In this document: piece after piece, positions 47,233-59,215 of the stretch
Position numbering within the stretch: position 1 is the stretch's first letter
Layout of the letters: the number at the start of each line of letters is the position of its first letter
From: Isoetes taiwanensis
Taxonomy: Eukaryota; Streptophyta; Lycopodiopsida; Isoetales; Isoetaceae
DNA: 64,000 nucleotides
Direction of reading: 5' to 3'
Assembly (NCBI GenBank): GCA_021234155.1
Contig: JAJEKV010000030.1
Span: 16,794,003-16,858,002, forward strand
The notes under the pieces: model-generated
Seen by the model: the letters and a program-made list of their open reading frames with translations, nothing else
What the model was told of the DNA's origin: nothing
Databases searched by the model: none
Made by a program: the position numbers and the translations under genes

Positions 47233-48890
47233 GTCTTAGAAAAAGACTATAAATTTTGCATGTGAATATGAAGATTCTATCTTCAAATTTTGAGAATACT
47301 ACAGTTTCAGTTACAGATTTACTTCAATTTTTTGTTAAATATTTTATCCTCTGAAATTAGAGTTTCTCTCGTAAAATATACTTCAAGAACATTCTATTTG
47401 CTAAGAAAAGTGACACTTTAAAAAAGTCAGTTCTTTCGTTGCACAAAAAAATTAGTCATTTGGGGGGTCAAAATAGAATTTCATGCATCCTTTTTTTTAA
47501 CCTCGTTTTACCCCCTTTTTGTAAAAAAAAAGGAATCTTTGAGGAATATTCCTTTTGCTCTCGTTTCGATGATTTGCTCCCGTTTAATACGCAATCTTGT
47601 TTCTTGCAGAAAAGCTACATGATGTGTACATGTACATAATACATAGAAGCTCTTTGAAGTGTAAGTACAATTGCTACTTCTTATTTGTTATTTATGCTAT
47701 CCAGCACACTCTCACCTCAAACTTTAGGATGTTCTAACTGAACTCTTCAATTTGGAAATTGCATTGCTGTAATTCTTACACAAAGCCAATAGAGTCCAAG
47801 AAACCCTTTACCGCTCTTTGAGAAGCTTTCGTTGATAGTGTTTATTGGCTCTTTATATTCCTTTGCTTGAGTTTTGTATGCAATTATCCGCAAGTCTATG
47901 TAGTTGAACATATTGTATGCTTATTTGATGGAATTGTCTACAAGTCTACTATCTATTTAAGTCTATTCATTGCCTCTACGTTATCTTGGTGCTAAAATCA
48001 TGCCTCCTCCAGATTTCTGGCAGCAGAAAGGAATTATCCTTATTGGAGTAGGAAATTGTTGAAGAATCTTATAACTTAAGGAATGTGGTTCTTTGGAGTT
48101 CAATCTAGTCTTGCTCAAGATTTTGACCCATAGTCGCTGTCTTTTTCAAACTTCCTTGATTGGATAAATAGCTTTTGATCCGTTATTACCAAAATTGCCT
48201 TCCTTTCTTCTGTTGGAGATGGATCAAGAAGTATATATGGATGTTGAAGATGGATTCACAGGTATATACGGATGCTTTGTCTCCCGGCAAAACTAGACTT
48301 TGACTTATCTATACTTTTAAGTTTTGAATTAGAACTTTCTGATTTCTTCTTTCCTTCTGTGTTATGTATCAGGAAGTGCAAAGGGAATTTGTGAGAATTT
48401 ATCAATTAAAGCATTGTGATGGCTTCATGTTAAAATTCATAGCACTGTTAAAATTCAAAGCTTTAGTGGTTGTGATTTGAATCCAAAATAAACCAGATCT
48501 TAATCTCCTATTCCTTCTCCCCTTTGACAGGCTATTATCCTCTCCTGGTTGATCTTCTGGATTGCCTTCAGAGTGATCCACAAGCTCTGATAGTGCTTCA
48601 TGAAATAGCTATTGGAAAGTCCGCAACCAATGGTGTTGCGAATGTGCTTTAAAGCCACCACGTATCCCTTTAAGATTTAATTGATGCAACTTACTAGTTA
48701 ACCCCTAGGCTAGGCTAACTTTCAACTAACCTTGGAGTGAATTTCACCATGGTTTGGTTCCAAAGCTATGGTTAGCCCCTTTATTATCTTTTCCAAACTC
48801 CCAATACAGAAGCAAGTAGATTGGAAGGATGAACAATACACTAATCTTATGGAGTGCTAGATCTTTGATATACTAAGGTTAATCACCTAG
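47233..48890. other. 3' sequence of tandem unit 1, no gene
   Basis: AT-rich and non-coding, with long T and A runs at 47488-47531. It repeats at 53207-54890 and 59216-60891. Copies 2 and 3 carry small local duplications near the unit end (for example CAATGTGCTTTAAAGC in units 2 and 3). Confidence 0.6.
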
Positions 48891-50770
48891 CAAACTTCTT
48901 GATGTCATCATTACTGACCTTGTATTTGTCCAGCAATCCAATTTCAGATAATGCCACATCCCCCGATAGCCTTTGTAACTCAGCTCCTACAGCTGACTTC
49001 ATTGTACGTACATCCTTCACATGGCTGCAGCACTCAATGAAGGACATCCTATCCTTAGTGAAAGCACTCTTCTTGTATAAGACTTCCTTCTTTAAGCACT
49101 GGTCTAAAACCCAAATAGTCTCAGCGTCGTCTAGCCCCTGAGTCTTTTTCATCTCTGTCACATTCAAGTCAAAGATGCTTACATCAACAGGAGGCACCCT
49201 ACCCATAGTATCTGGCAGCTTCCCTTGTGCATAAGCATCTTAGAATTCATTCCACTTTTGCCATACTGCCTCCTTACAAAACACAATCTTATACGAGTCT
49301 GTTGGTCCTGACCTACTAGATGAGCTTTCAGAAGGATCTGCAATGTCATCACCACCTTTTTTCTTTGATTTTCTTGCAGTCTTCTTCTTCTCCTGTATAA
49401 TTGTCTGCGACAGAGTCCGCTCCAGCAGCTTGAATGCCTCAGACTTTGACCCGCCCTGTCTGGTGGATAATGGGTAGCCATATTCCACCCACTGTTGATG
49501 GGCGTGGTGCAGTTGCTCCATGTATGGACTGCCAAAAGTACAAGCATTGAATCAGTATCAGAGACAATTTCAATAGAAAAGATCAACCTCAAAGCACGCC
49601 TGGCGTGAAAAGAATTAAATACCAATGCAATTCACGCCAGGCGTTCTTTCGAATCGGTTGAATTCACGCCAGGCGTGCTTTCAAATGAAACCAAATCACG
49701 CCAGGCGTGCTTTCAAATCAACGCCAGGCGTGCTTTAACATTTCACGCCTGGCGTGAATTGGTTTGATTTGAAAGCACGTCTGGCATGATTTGGTTTCAT
49801 TTGAAAGCACGCCTGGCATGAATTGGTTTCATTTGAAAGCACGCCCGGCGTGAGGATTAAAATACTAACATCCTAATGCAGTCAATTACCTTTTGTAGAG
49901 AAATGTCTTCCACATTTCATTCAAAGTTGCACTAATCTCAGCCAAATCTGCAGGTGAAGTATTGGCATCCAAGAGACGACAACTCCTATACGCATAGTGA
50001 TTGTAGAACACGCTTTGGCCCGTTTGTTCTGCCTGCCTAATGAGGGCCTTTTGTGCCTCAACAGAATGCTGCCTGTCGATGATGATGAATTTAATGTTAT
50101 CATTTAACATTAACTTCTCGAAGTTCGTCCACATAGCAGGCTTGTTCGAGATCATATCCCAAGGTAACACATCCGCTGACATAGGCATTTGACCTGGATT
50201 ACTAATCATGCTCTAAACAATCTCCATGGCATGTGCAGGATCATATCTTCTGCTAACATAAATGGAGCTTGGTGAACGGATGAGGGACTTCACATGGATC
50301 GCAACAGTTTCCTTAAGACCCAATGGATAATGGTCAGCGTACTTATTCAGCTTGTTCATGGCCTCTAGCTGCGCCACCCTGTCCTGTTCATTCTAAAGAA
50401 CAGAAGCCTCCATGCCTTCGACAACTGCAGGAAGAACATCATTCCCTAGATTTAGGACCATCCTAGAAGCTTTCAAGTCAGCTAATTCCCTAGCTTGCTA
50501 CAAATAGTGACTTGGTGTCGGTTTATTGAATATGCCTCTACGCATAGCTGTAACCCCTTGGCAAATAGATATTGGCGTAACTGCTACATTGGTTGGCCAG
50601 CCATACTTAAAACATGTCTCAACGTTCACATCTGTCTTCATGAACGTATCCTTGTATGCAGTAGCTCTTTTATGAGTAAGTCTGAGCAGATCTTTCTTCT
50701 GCTTATGGTAGAGGAGGTCACCCCCAGAGTAGAACTCTCTTTAGAAGATGAAGACACCAACGAAGTGCAA
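48883..50770 (-). pseudogene. ParB-like gene, copy 2, truncated by the tandem junction
   Basis: It has the same segment 1 (DGQHS-type core, here IIIDRQHSVEAQ with Gly replaced by Arg), palindrome intron and segment 2 as copy 1. The frame ends at the junction: after SNDDIKKF it reads two codons of foreign sequence (AR) and a stop. The methyltransferase-like part is absent. It shares the TAG and TAA stops of copy 1. The loss of Gly in the DGQ motif is specific to this copy. Confidence 0.6.
49591..49854. repeat. CACGCC(A/T)GGCGTG palindrome array, copy 2
   Basis: Same layout as at 43611-43884, with one linker shortened (TCAAATCAACGCC at about 49714-49726). Confidence 0.9.
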
Positions 50771-53206
50771 TGAGATTACACATTCTCTAGCCAGTCCACC
50801 AAGAAATTCAAGGTGGATTATGATTTGAGAGCATGCTCCTCTGAAGAAGAAGAAACCTTATGGACGAGCATAAAATGAGAAGACTTTTAAAGAAAATGTT
50901 GCTCATTGGGTTGCATCAACAACTTTAACATGTCTAAATTACGAGCAATTAGAGACAACTACAGTTCAATGACATTGGCTGACCAGAATGCCTACTTGGC
51001 CTATCATGTAAGACCAGACCGCAACACCTTCTTGCACTACATTAACCGCCAAGAAGTTTGCCAGAAATGCTTTATGGTTGTCCACCGTTTAGGGTCCACC
51101 AGAATGTCTAGAATACACAAAAGACTGGACAAAAATCCAGCAATTGATGATCATTGTGGACCAAGAAGAGTTGTAACTATGCATGCCCTTGCTGCTGTGT
51201 CATGGATGGAGAAATATTTTAGAGAAACATGTGAGAAGTCCTAACAAAGAACATGTATCATTTAATCTGATAACATCATCAAAAAAGATGTTTTTAATGA
51301 GTACAAAGAGACTTGCACTCAGCTTCAGCACATCTCTTACTCACACCTCACCAGACTGTGGAAAAGTGAATTCGGTTTAGTGAAAATTCCCAGGAGACAT
51401 AGAATGTCCGTTTTGCTCAAAGTATGCACGAGAATTAAAGAGTCAACGAAACCGCAAAGGCAGGTCGAAAAGAAGTAAGCTCATGTTCTCCAATCTCTCA
51501 CTTGTTTTAAAGAAAATGCTTTGACCTGATTTCTTCTCTGAGATATTGTTACCTTGAGAAGAAAGCTTGCCAAACACGAAAAAAAAAGCTCTTGAACGCT
51601 CTTTCGCAATATATGTGCATTGTGATTGATGGAATGGACCAAAAAAAAACTACTCTACCGCATTTCTTGAACATTCCTAAAGATGTGCCAGAGGAATGTT
51701 TTGTTAAGGTCCACCTTGTAGGAGCTATGGTCTTCAAAGGAAGTCTAAAGTGCAAAGTATTTTTGACATATCCAAACTTGCATGGTGACCCGAACCTCAC
51801 AATTACAATTCTTAACAAGGTCATGTGCGAGCAAGAGCAATTACCACCCGATTACTTTACACGCAACTTGACAATACTACAAGGGAGAACAAGAATCAAA
51901 CACTCTTTGCGTACTGTGCCATGTTAGTGGAACTAGGGATCTTTAGAAAAGTGAAGCTCGGTTTCTTACTTGTAGGCCACACTCATGATCAGATTGACCA
52001 AATGTTCAGCCAGATTTTAAATGGCGCCTTAGAAGGAAGAAGGCTTTCTCTCTTCCTACTTTAGTTCGAATTATTGAAGATTCTTACACTCCCACCCGAT
52101 GATCGATCTTCTTAAAGAGACTGCTGATTTCGAGAGAGTTTGTTTTCTCTCAACGTTCGACATTGAACAAGTTGTGAACAAGTTGAATGATCTCACCTTT
52201 CAACACCACATCAAGTTCTACTTGAAGGATGGCCAAAGCTTCTTCAGGGGGAAGAAGTATACCACAACTAAGGACCTGAGTCCACTAGAGGGATTACGCT
52301 TCCTTAAATATATTCCAGACACTTCCTTCATAGAACGTCTTTGAGCAACTTCCTCTCAAAAATCCTAAGGAGTCTAAGGTAAGAAAAAAGTACCCCAGTG
52401 TCATCCTTAAAAGCCATTGAAAATGGAATTTTCTCGAGCTTTAAGTACTTCTTAGAAGAAGATCTGGATGTGGTGGAGCAATTTCTTTCTAAAGCAAAAA
52501 AATTGTTGTGCAAAATATAGCTCTAAAATAGTTGCAAAAACCATTTCAATGGCCTAACACCTTCCATCAACCCCAGCATCAAGCAGGTCCAAGCAATGCT
52601 ACATTAGCACCTGCAGTAGAAGAAGACGAGGATCGAGTCATGTATCTCGGACCAAGATGCAGGAATGAGCCTCAAGGTAATATCACAGAAATTACCAAGG
52701 GTATGCTAATTGCTCTTCCAACTGAGGAGGATGACAAAGGTCGACTTTTCTGGATAGCAAAAGTGCTTGACACAATCAAGGAGGAAGGCTTAGTCACTAA
52801 ACTCAAGATTCATTGGCTTGCAACGCGCTCAGAAAATGCTTTTGAAGGTAGATATGAGTTAGAAATGAGAAGCCAAGGAAAAGGGAGAAAGTCCAAGAAG
52901 GTGGGTTGTAGGGATGAGCTGAACTTTAATGACGTGACTATATTGTGCTATGATTTTAAATTGAAATCTGACAATTGTCTACGCCAGAGGACTATCAATT
53001 TGCTTAAAAAAGCTTGTAATTACGAAGAAGATGATGAAGGAGGTGGTGGCAATGCTTCACCATCTGTTGATAGTGATGAGGAAGATAACTCAAGCACTTC
53101 CTCTAGTGACAGTGAAAGAAGTGAAGGTGATGAGAATGACATAAATGAATATGATGACGTCCTGGATCCCTCTCTCATCACTCCTCACACTTTTGTACAT
53201 AACTGA
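50698..53206 (+). pseudogene. DUF7869-like gene, copy 2
   Basis: Collinear with copy 1. Here VIDGMDQKKTTLPHF is intact, but the frame breaks near 51845 (TTACCACCCGATTACTTTAC in place of the LQLDN lead), near 52020 and near 52340. The TAG before LQKPFQWP is shared. Many small differences from copies 1 and 3 lie at CTG/CAG words and may be sequencing error, so the number of true breaks is uncertain. Confidence 0.65.
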
Positions 53207-54882
53207 GTCTTAGAAAAAGACTATAAATTTTGCATGTGAATATGAAGATTCTATCTTCAAATTTTGAGAATACTACAGCCAATTCTGATTTACTTCAATT
53301 TTTTGTTAAATATTTTATCCTCTGAAATTAGAGTTTCTCTCGTAAAATATACTTCAAGAACATTCTATTTGCTAAGAAAAGTGACACTTTAAAAAAGTCA
53401 GTTCTTTCGTTGCACAAAAAAATTAGTCATTTGGGGGTTCAAAATAGAATTTCATGCATCCTTTTTTTTTTAACCTCGTTTTACCCCCTTTTTGTTAAAA
53501 AAAAGGAATCTTTGAGGAATATTCCTTTTGCTCTCGTTTCGATGATTTGCTCCCGTTTAATACGCAATCTTGTTTCTTGCAGAAAAGCTACATGATGTGT
53601 ACATGTACATAATACATAGAAGCTCTTTGAAGTGTAAGTACAATTGCTACTTCTTATTTGTTATTTATGCTATCCAGCACACTCTCACCTCAAACTTTAG
53701 GATGTTCTAACTGAACTCTTCAATTTGGAAATTGCATTGCTGTAATTCTTACACAAAGCCAATAGAGTCCAGTAAAGCCACTGCCTGCTCTTTGAGAAGC
53801 TTTCGTTGATAGTGTTTATTGGCTCTTTATATTCCTTTGCTTGAGTTTTGTATGCAATTATCCGCAAGTCTATGTAGTTGAACATATTGTATGCTTATTT
53901 GATGGAATTGTCTACAAGTCTACTATCTATTTAAGTCTATTCATTGCCTCTACGTTATCTTGGTGCTAAAATCATGCCTCCTCCAGATTTCTGGCAGCAG
54001 AAAGGAATTATCCTTATTGGAGTAGGAAATTGTTGAAGAATCTTATAACTTAAGGAATGTGGTTCTTTGGAGTTCAATCTAGTCTTGCTCAAGATTTTGA
54101 CCCATAGTCGCTGTCTTTTTCAAACTTCCTTGATTGGATAAATAGCTTTTGATCCGTTATTACCAAAATTGCCTTCCTTTCTTCTGTTGGAGATGGATCA
54201 AGAAGTATATATGGATGTTGAAGATGGATTCGCAGGTATATACGAATGCTTTGTCTCCCGGCAAAACTAGACTTTGACTTATCTATACTTTTAAGTTTTG
54301 AATTAGAACTTTCTGATTTCTTCTTTCCTTCTGTGTTATGTATCAGGAAGTGCAAAGGGAATTTGTGAGAATTTATCAATTAAAGCACTGTGATGGCTTC
54401 ATGTTAAAATTCATAGCACTGTTAAAATTCAAAGCTTTAGTGGTTGTGATTTGAATCCAAAATAAACCAGATCTTAATCTCCTATTCCTTCTCCCCTTTG
54501 ACAGGCTATTATCCTCTCCTGGTTGATCTTCTGGATTGCCTTCAGAGTGATCCACAAGCTCTGATAGTGCTTCATGAAATAGCTATTGGAAAGTCCGCAA
54601 CCAATGGTGTTGCGAATGTGCTTTAAAGCCATCAATGTGCTTTAAAGCCACCACGTATCCCCTAAAGATTTAATTGATGCAACTTACTAGTTAACCCCTA
54701 GGCTAGGCTAACTTTCAACTAACCTTGGAGTGAATTTCACCATGGTTTGGTTCCAAAGCTATGGTTAGCCCCTTTATTATCTTTTCCAAACTATGGCCTC
54801 CCAATACAGAAGCAAGTAGATTGGAAGGATGAACAATACACTAATCTTATGGAGTGCTAGATCTTTGATATACTAAGGTTAA

Positions 54883-56770
54883 TCACCTAGCAAACTTCTT
54901 GATGTCATCATTACTGACCTTGTATTTGTCCAGCAATCCAATTTCAGATAATGCCACATCCCCCGATAGCCTTTGTAACTCAGCTCCTACAGCTGACTTC
55001 ATTGTACGTACATCCTTCACATGGCTGCAGCACTCAATGAAGGACATCCTATCCTTAGTGAAAGCACTCTTCTTGTATAAGACTTCCTTCTTTAAGCACT
55101 GGTCTAAAACCCAAATAGTCTCAGCGTCGTCTAGCCCCTGAGTCTTTTTCATCTCTGTCACATTCAAGTCAAAGATGCTTACATCAACAGGAGGCACCCT
55201 ACCCATAGTATCTGGCAGCTTCCCTTGTGCATAAGCGTCTTAGAATTCATTCCACTTTTGCCATACTGCCTCCTTACAAAACACAATCTTATACGAGTCT
55301 GTTGGTCCTGACCTACTAGATGAGCTTTCAGAAGGATCTGCAATGTCATCACCACCTTTTTTCTTTGATTTTCTTGCAGTCTTCTTCTTCTCCTGTATAA
55401 TTGTCTGCGACAGAGTCCGCTCCAGCAGCTTGAATGCCTCAGACTTTGACCCGCCCTGTCTGGTGGATAATGGGTAGCCATATTCCACCCACTGTTGACG
55501 GGCGTGGTGCAGTTGCTCCATGTATGGACTGCCAAAAGTACAAGCATTGAATCAGTATCAGAGACAATTTCAATAGAAAAGATCAACCTCAAAGCACGCC
55601 TGGCGTGAAAAGAATTAAATACCAATGCAATTCACGCCAGGTGGTCTTTCGAATCGGTTGAATTCACGCCAGGCGTGCTTTCAAATGAAACCAAATCACG
55701 CCAGGCGTGCTTTCAAATCAACGCCAGGCGTGCTTTAACATTTCACGCCTGGCGTGAATTGGTTTGATTTGAAAGCACGTCTGGCATGATTTGGTTTCAT
55801 TTGAAAGCACGCCTGGCATGAATTGGTTTCATTTGAAAGCACGCCCGGCGTGAGGATTAAAATACTAACATCCTAATGCAGTCAATTACCTTTTGTAGAG
55901 AAATGTCTTCCACATTTCATTCAAAGTTGCACTAATCTCAGCCAAATCTGCAGGTGAAGTATTGGCATCCAAGAGACGACAACTCCTATAATGCATAGTG
56001 ATTGTAGAACACGCTTTGGCCCGTTTGTTACGCATTTAATGAGGGCCTTTTGTGCCTCAAATGATCTTTGCACATGTCGATGATGATGAATTTAATGTTA
56101 TCATTTAACATTAACTTCTCGGTTCGATCCACATAGCGGGCTTGTTCGAGATCATATCCCAAGGTAACACATCCGTGACATAGGCATTTGACCGGATTAC
56201 TAATCATGCTCTAAACAATCTCCATGGCATGTGCGGGATCATATCTTACGCTAACATAAATGGAGCTTGGTGAACGGATGAGGGACTTCACATGGATCGC
56301 AACAGTTTCCTTAAGACCCAATGGATAATGGTCAGCGTACTTATTCAGCTTGTTCATGGCCTCTAGCTGCGCCACCCTGTCCTGTTCATTCTAAAGAACA
56401 GAAGCCTCCATGCCTTCGACAACTGCAGGAAGAACATCATTCCCTAGATTTAGGACCATCCTAGAAGCTGTCAAGTCAGCTAATTCCCTAGCTTGCTACA
56501 AATAGTGACTTGGTGTCGGTTTATTGAATATGCCTCTACGCATAGCTGTAACCCCTTGGCAAATAGATATTGGCGTAACTGCTACATTGGTTGGCCAGCC
56601 ATACTTAAAACATGTCTCAACGTTCACATCTGTCTTCATGAACGTATCCTTGTATGCGGTAGCTCTTTTATGAGTAAGTCTGAGCAGATCTTTCTTCTGC
56701 TTATGGTAGAGGAGGTCACCCCCAGAGTAGAACTCTCTTTAGAAGATGAAGACACCAACGAAGTGCAATG
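54883..56770 (-). pseudogene. ParB-like gene, copy 3, truncated by the tandem junction
   Basis: It has the same truncated 3' end as copy 2 (two foreign codons then stop). Segment 1 carries extra disruptions at about 55990-56180 (around the DGQHS core), again concentrated at CTG/CAG words, so the ParB core is unreadable in this copy as given. Confidence 0.55.
55591..55854. repeat. CACGCC(A/T)GGCGTG palindrome array, copy 3
   Basis: Nearly identical to copy 2; the first unit reads CACGCCAGGTGGTC, the main difference. Confidence 0.9.
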
Positions 56771-59215
56771 AGATTACACATTCTCTAGCCAGTCCACCAA
56801 GAAATTCAAGGTGGATTATGATTTGAGAGCATGCTCCTCTGTAAGAAGAAGAAACCTTATGGACGAGCATAAAATGAGAAGACTTTTAAGAAGTAAATGC
56901 TGCTCATTGGGTTGCATCAACAAATTTAACATGTCTAAATTACGAGCAATTAGAGACAACTACAGTTCAATGACATTGGCTGACTAGAATGCCTACTTGG
57001 CCTATCATGTAAGACCAGACCGCAACACCTTCTTGCACTACATTAACCCCCAAGAAGTTTGCCAGAAATGCTTTATGGTTGTCCACCGTTTAGGGTCCAC
57101 CAGAATGTCTAGAATACACAAAAGACTGGACAAAAATCCAGCAATTGATGATCATTGTGGACCAAGAAGAGTTGTAACCATGCATGCCCTTGCTGCTGTG
57201 TCATGGATGGAGAAATATTTTAGAGAAACATGTGAGAAGCTGCCTAACAGCAACATGTATCATTTAATCTGATAACATCATCAAAAAAGATGTTTTTAAT
57301 GAGTACAAAGAGACTTGCACTCAGCTTCAGCACATCTCTTACTCACACCTCACCAGACTGTGGAAAAGTGAATTCGGTTTAGTGAAAATTCCCAGGAGAC
57401 ATAGAATGTCTGTTTGCTCAAAGTATCTTAATTAAAGAGTCAACGAGAAAAAGGCAAAGACAGAGGTCGAAAGAAGTAAGCTCATGTTCTCCAATCTCTC
57501 ACTTGTTTTAAAGAAAATGCTTTGACCCGATTTCTTCTACAGATATTGTGCAACAGAGAGAAGAAAGCTTGCCAAACACAGAAAAAAAGCTCTTGAACGT
57601 CTACTGCAATATATGTCTGTTGTGATTGATGGAATGGACCAAAAAAAAACTACTCTACCACATTTCTTGAACATTCCTAAAGATGTGCCAGAGGAATGTT
57701 TTGTTAAGGTCCACCTTGTAGGAGCTATGGTCTTCAAAGGAAGTCTAAAGTGCAAAGTATTTTTGACATATCCAAACTTGCATGGTGACCCGAACCTCAC
57801 AATTACAATTCTTAACAAGGTCCTGTGCGAGCAAGAGCAATTACCACCAGTGCTTTACCTGCAACTTGACAATACTACAAGGGAGAACAAGAATCAAACA
57901 CTCTTTGCGTACTGTGCCATGTTAGTGGAACTAGGGATCTTTAGAAAAGTGAAGCTCGGTTTCTTACTTGTAGGCCACACTCATGATCAGATTGACCAAA
58001 TGTTCAGCCAGATTTTAAATGTAGCCTTAGAAGGAAGAAGGCTTTCTCTCTTCCTACTTTAGTTCGAATTATTGAAGATTCTTACACTCCCACTCCAGTG
58101 ATCGATCTTCTTAAAGAGACTGCTGATTTCAGAGAGTTTGTTTTCTCTCAACGTTCAGACAGAGAACAAGTTGTGAACAAGTTGAATGATCTCACCTTTC
58201 AACACCACATCAAGTTCTACTTGAAGGATGGCCAAAGCTTCTTACAGGGGAAGAAGTATACCACAACTAAGGACTGGAGTCCACTAGAGGGATTACGCTT
58301 CCTTAAATATATTCGAGACACTTCCTTCATAGAACGTGCTGAGCAACTTCCTCTCAAAAATCCTAAGGAGTCTAAGCAGAAGAAAAGTACCCCAGTGTCA
58401 TCCTTAAAAGCCATTGAAAATGGAATTTTCTCAGGCTTTAAGTACTTCTTAGAAGAAGATCGGATGTGGTGGAGCAATTTCTTTCTCGAACAGAAAATTG
58501 TTGTGCAAAATATAGCTCTAAAATAGTTGCAAAAACCATTTCAATGGCCTAACACCTTCCATCAACCCGAGCATCAAGCAGGTCCAAGCAATGCTACATT
58601 AGCACCTGCAGTAGAAGAAGACGAGGATCGAGTCATGTATCTCGGACCAAGATGCAGGAATGAGCCTCAAGGTAATATCACAGAAATTACCAAGGGTATG
58701 CTAATTGCTCTTCCAACTGAGGAGGATGACAAAGGTCGACTTTTCTGGATAGCAAAAGCGCTTGACACAATCAAGGAGGAAGGCTTAGTCACTAAACTCA
58801 AGATTCATTGGCTTTGCAACGCTCGAGGAAAATGCTTTTGAAGGTAGATATGAGTTAGAAATGAGAAGCCAAGGAAAAGGGAGAAAGTCCAAGAAGGTGG
58901 GTTGTAGGGATGAGCTGAACTTTAATGGCGTGACTATATTGTGCTATGATTTTAAATTGAAATCGACAATTGTCTCACGCCGGGAGGACTATCAATTTTC
59001 TTAAAAAAGCTTGTAATTCTGAAGAAGATGATGAAGGAGGTGGTGGCAATGCTTCACCATCTGTTGATAGTGATGAGGAAGATAGCTCAAGCACTTCCTC
59101 TAGTGACGATGATGAAAGAAGTGAAGGTGATGAGAATGACATAAATGAATATGATGGCGTCCCGGATCCCTCTCTCATCACTCCTCACACTTTTTTGTAC
59201 ATAAGCGAGTCTTAG
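56696..59215 (+). pseudogene. DUF7869-like gene, copy 3
   Basis: The core frame 57613-58062 is the best preserved of the three: VIDGMDQKKTTLPHF, LYLQLDNTTRENKN and VGHTHDQIDQMFSQI are in one frame. A frame change near 58020 and the shared TAG near 58524-58526 follow. The C-terminal part is broken near 58815 and 58970. Extra changes include a TAG in the N-terminal part (SMTLAD* near 56986). Confidence 0.65.
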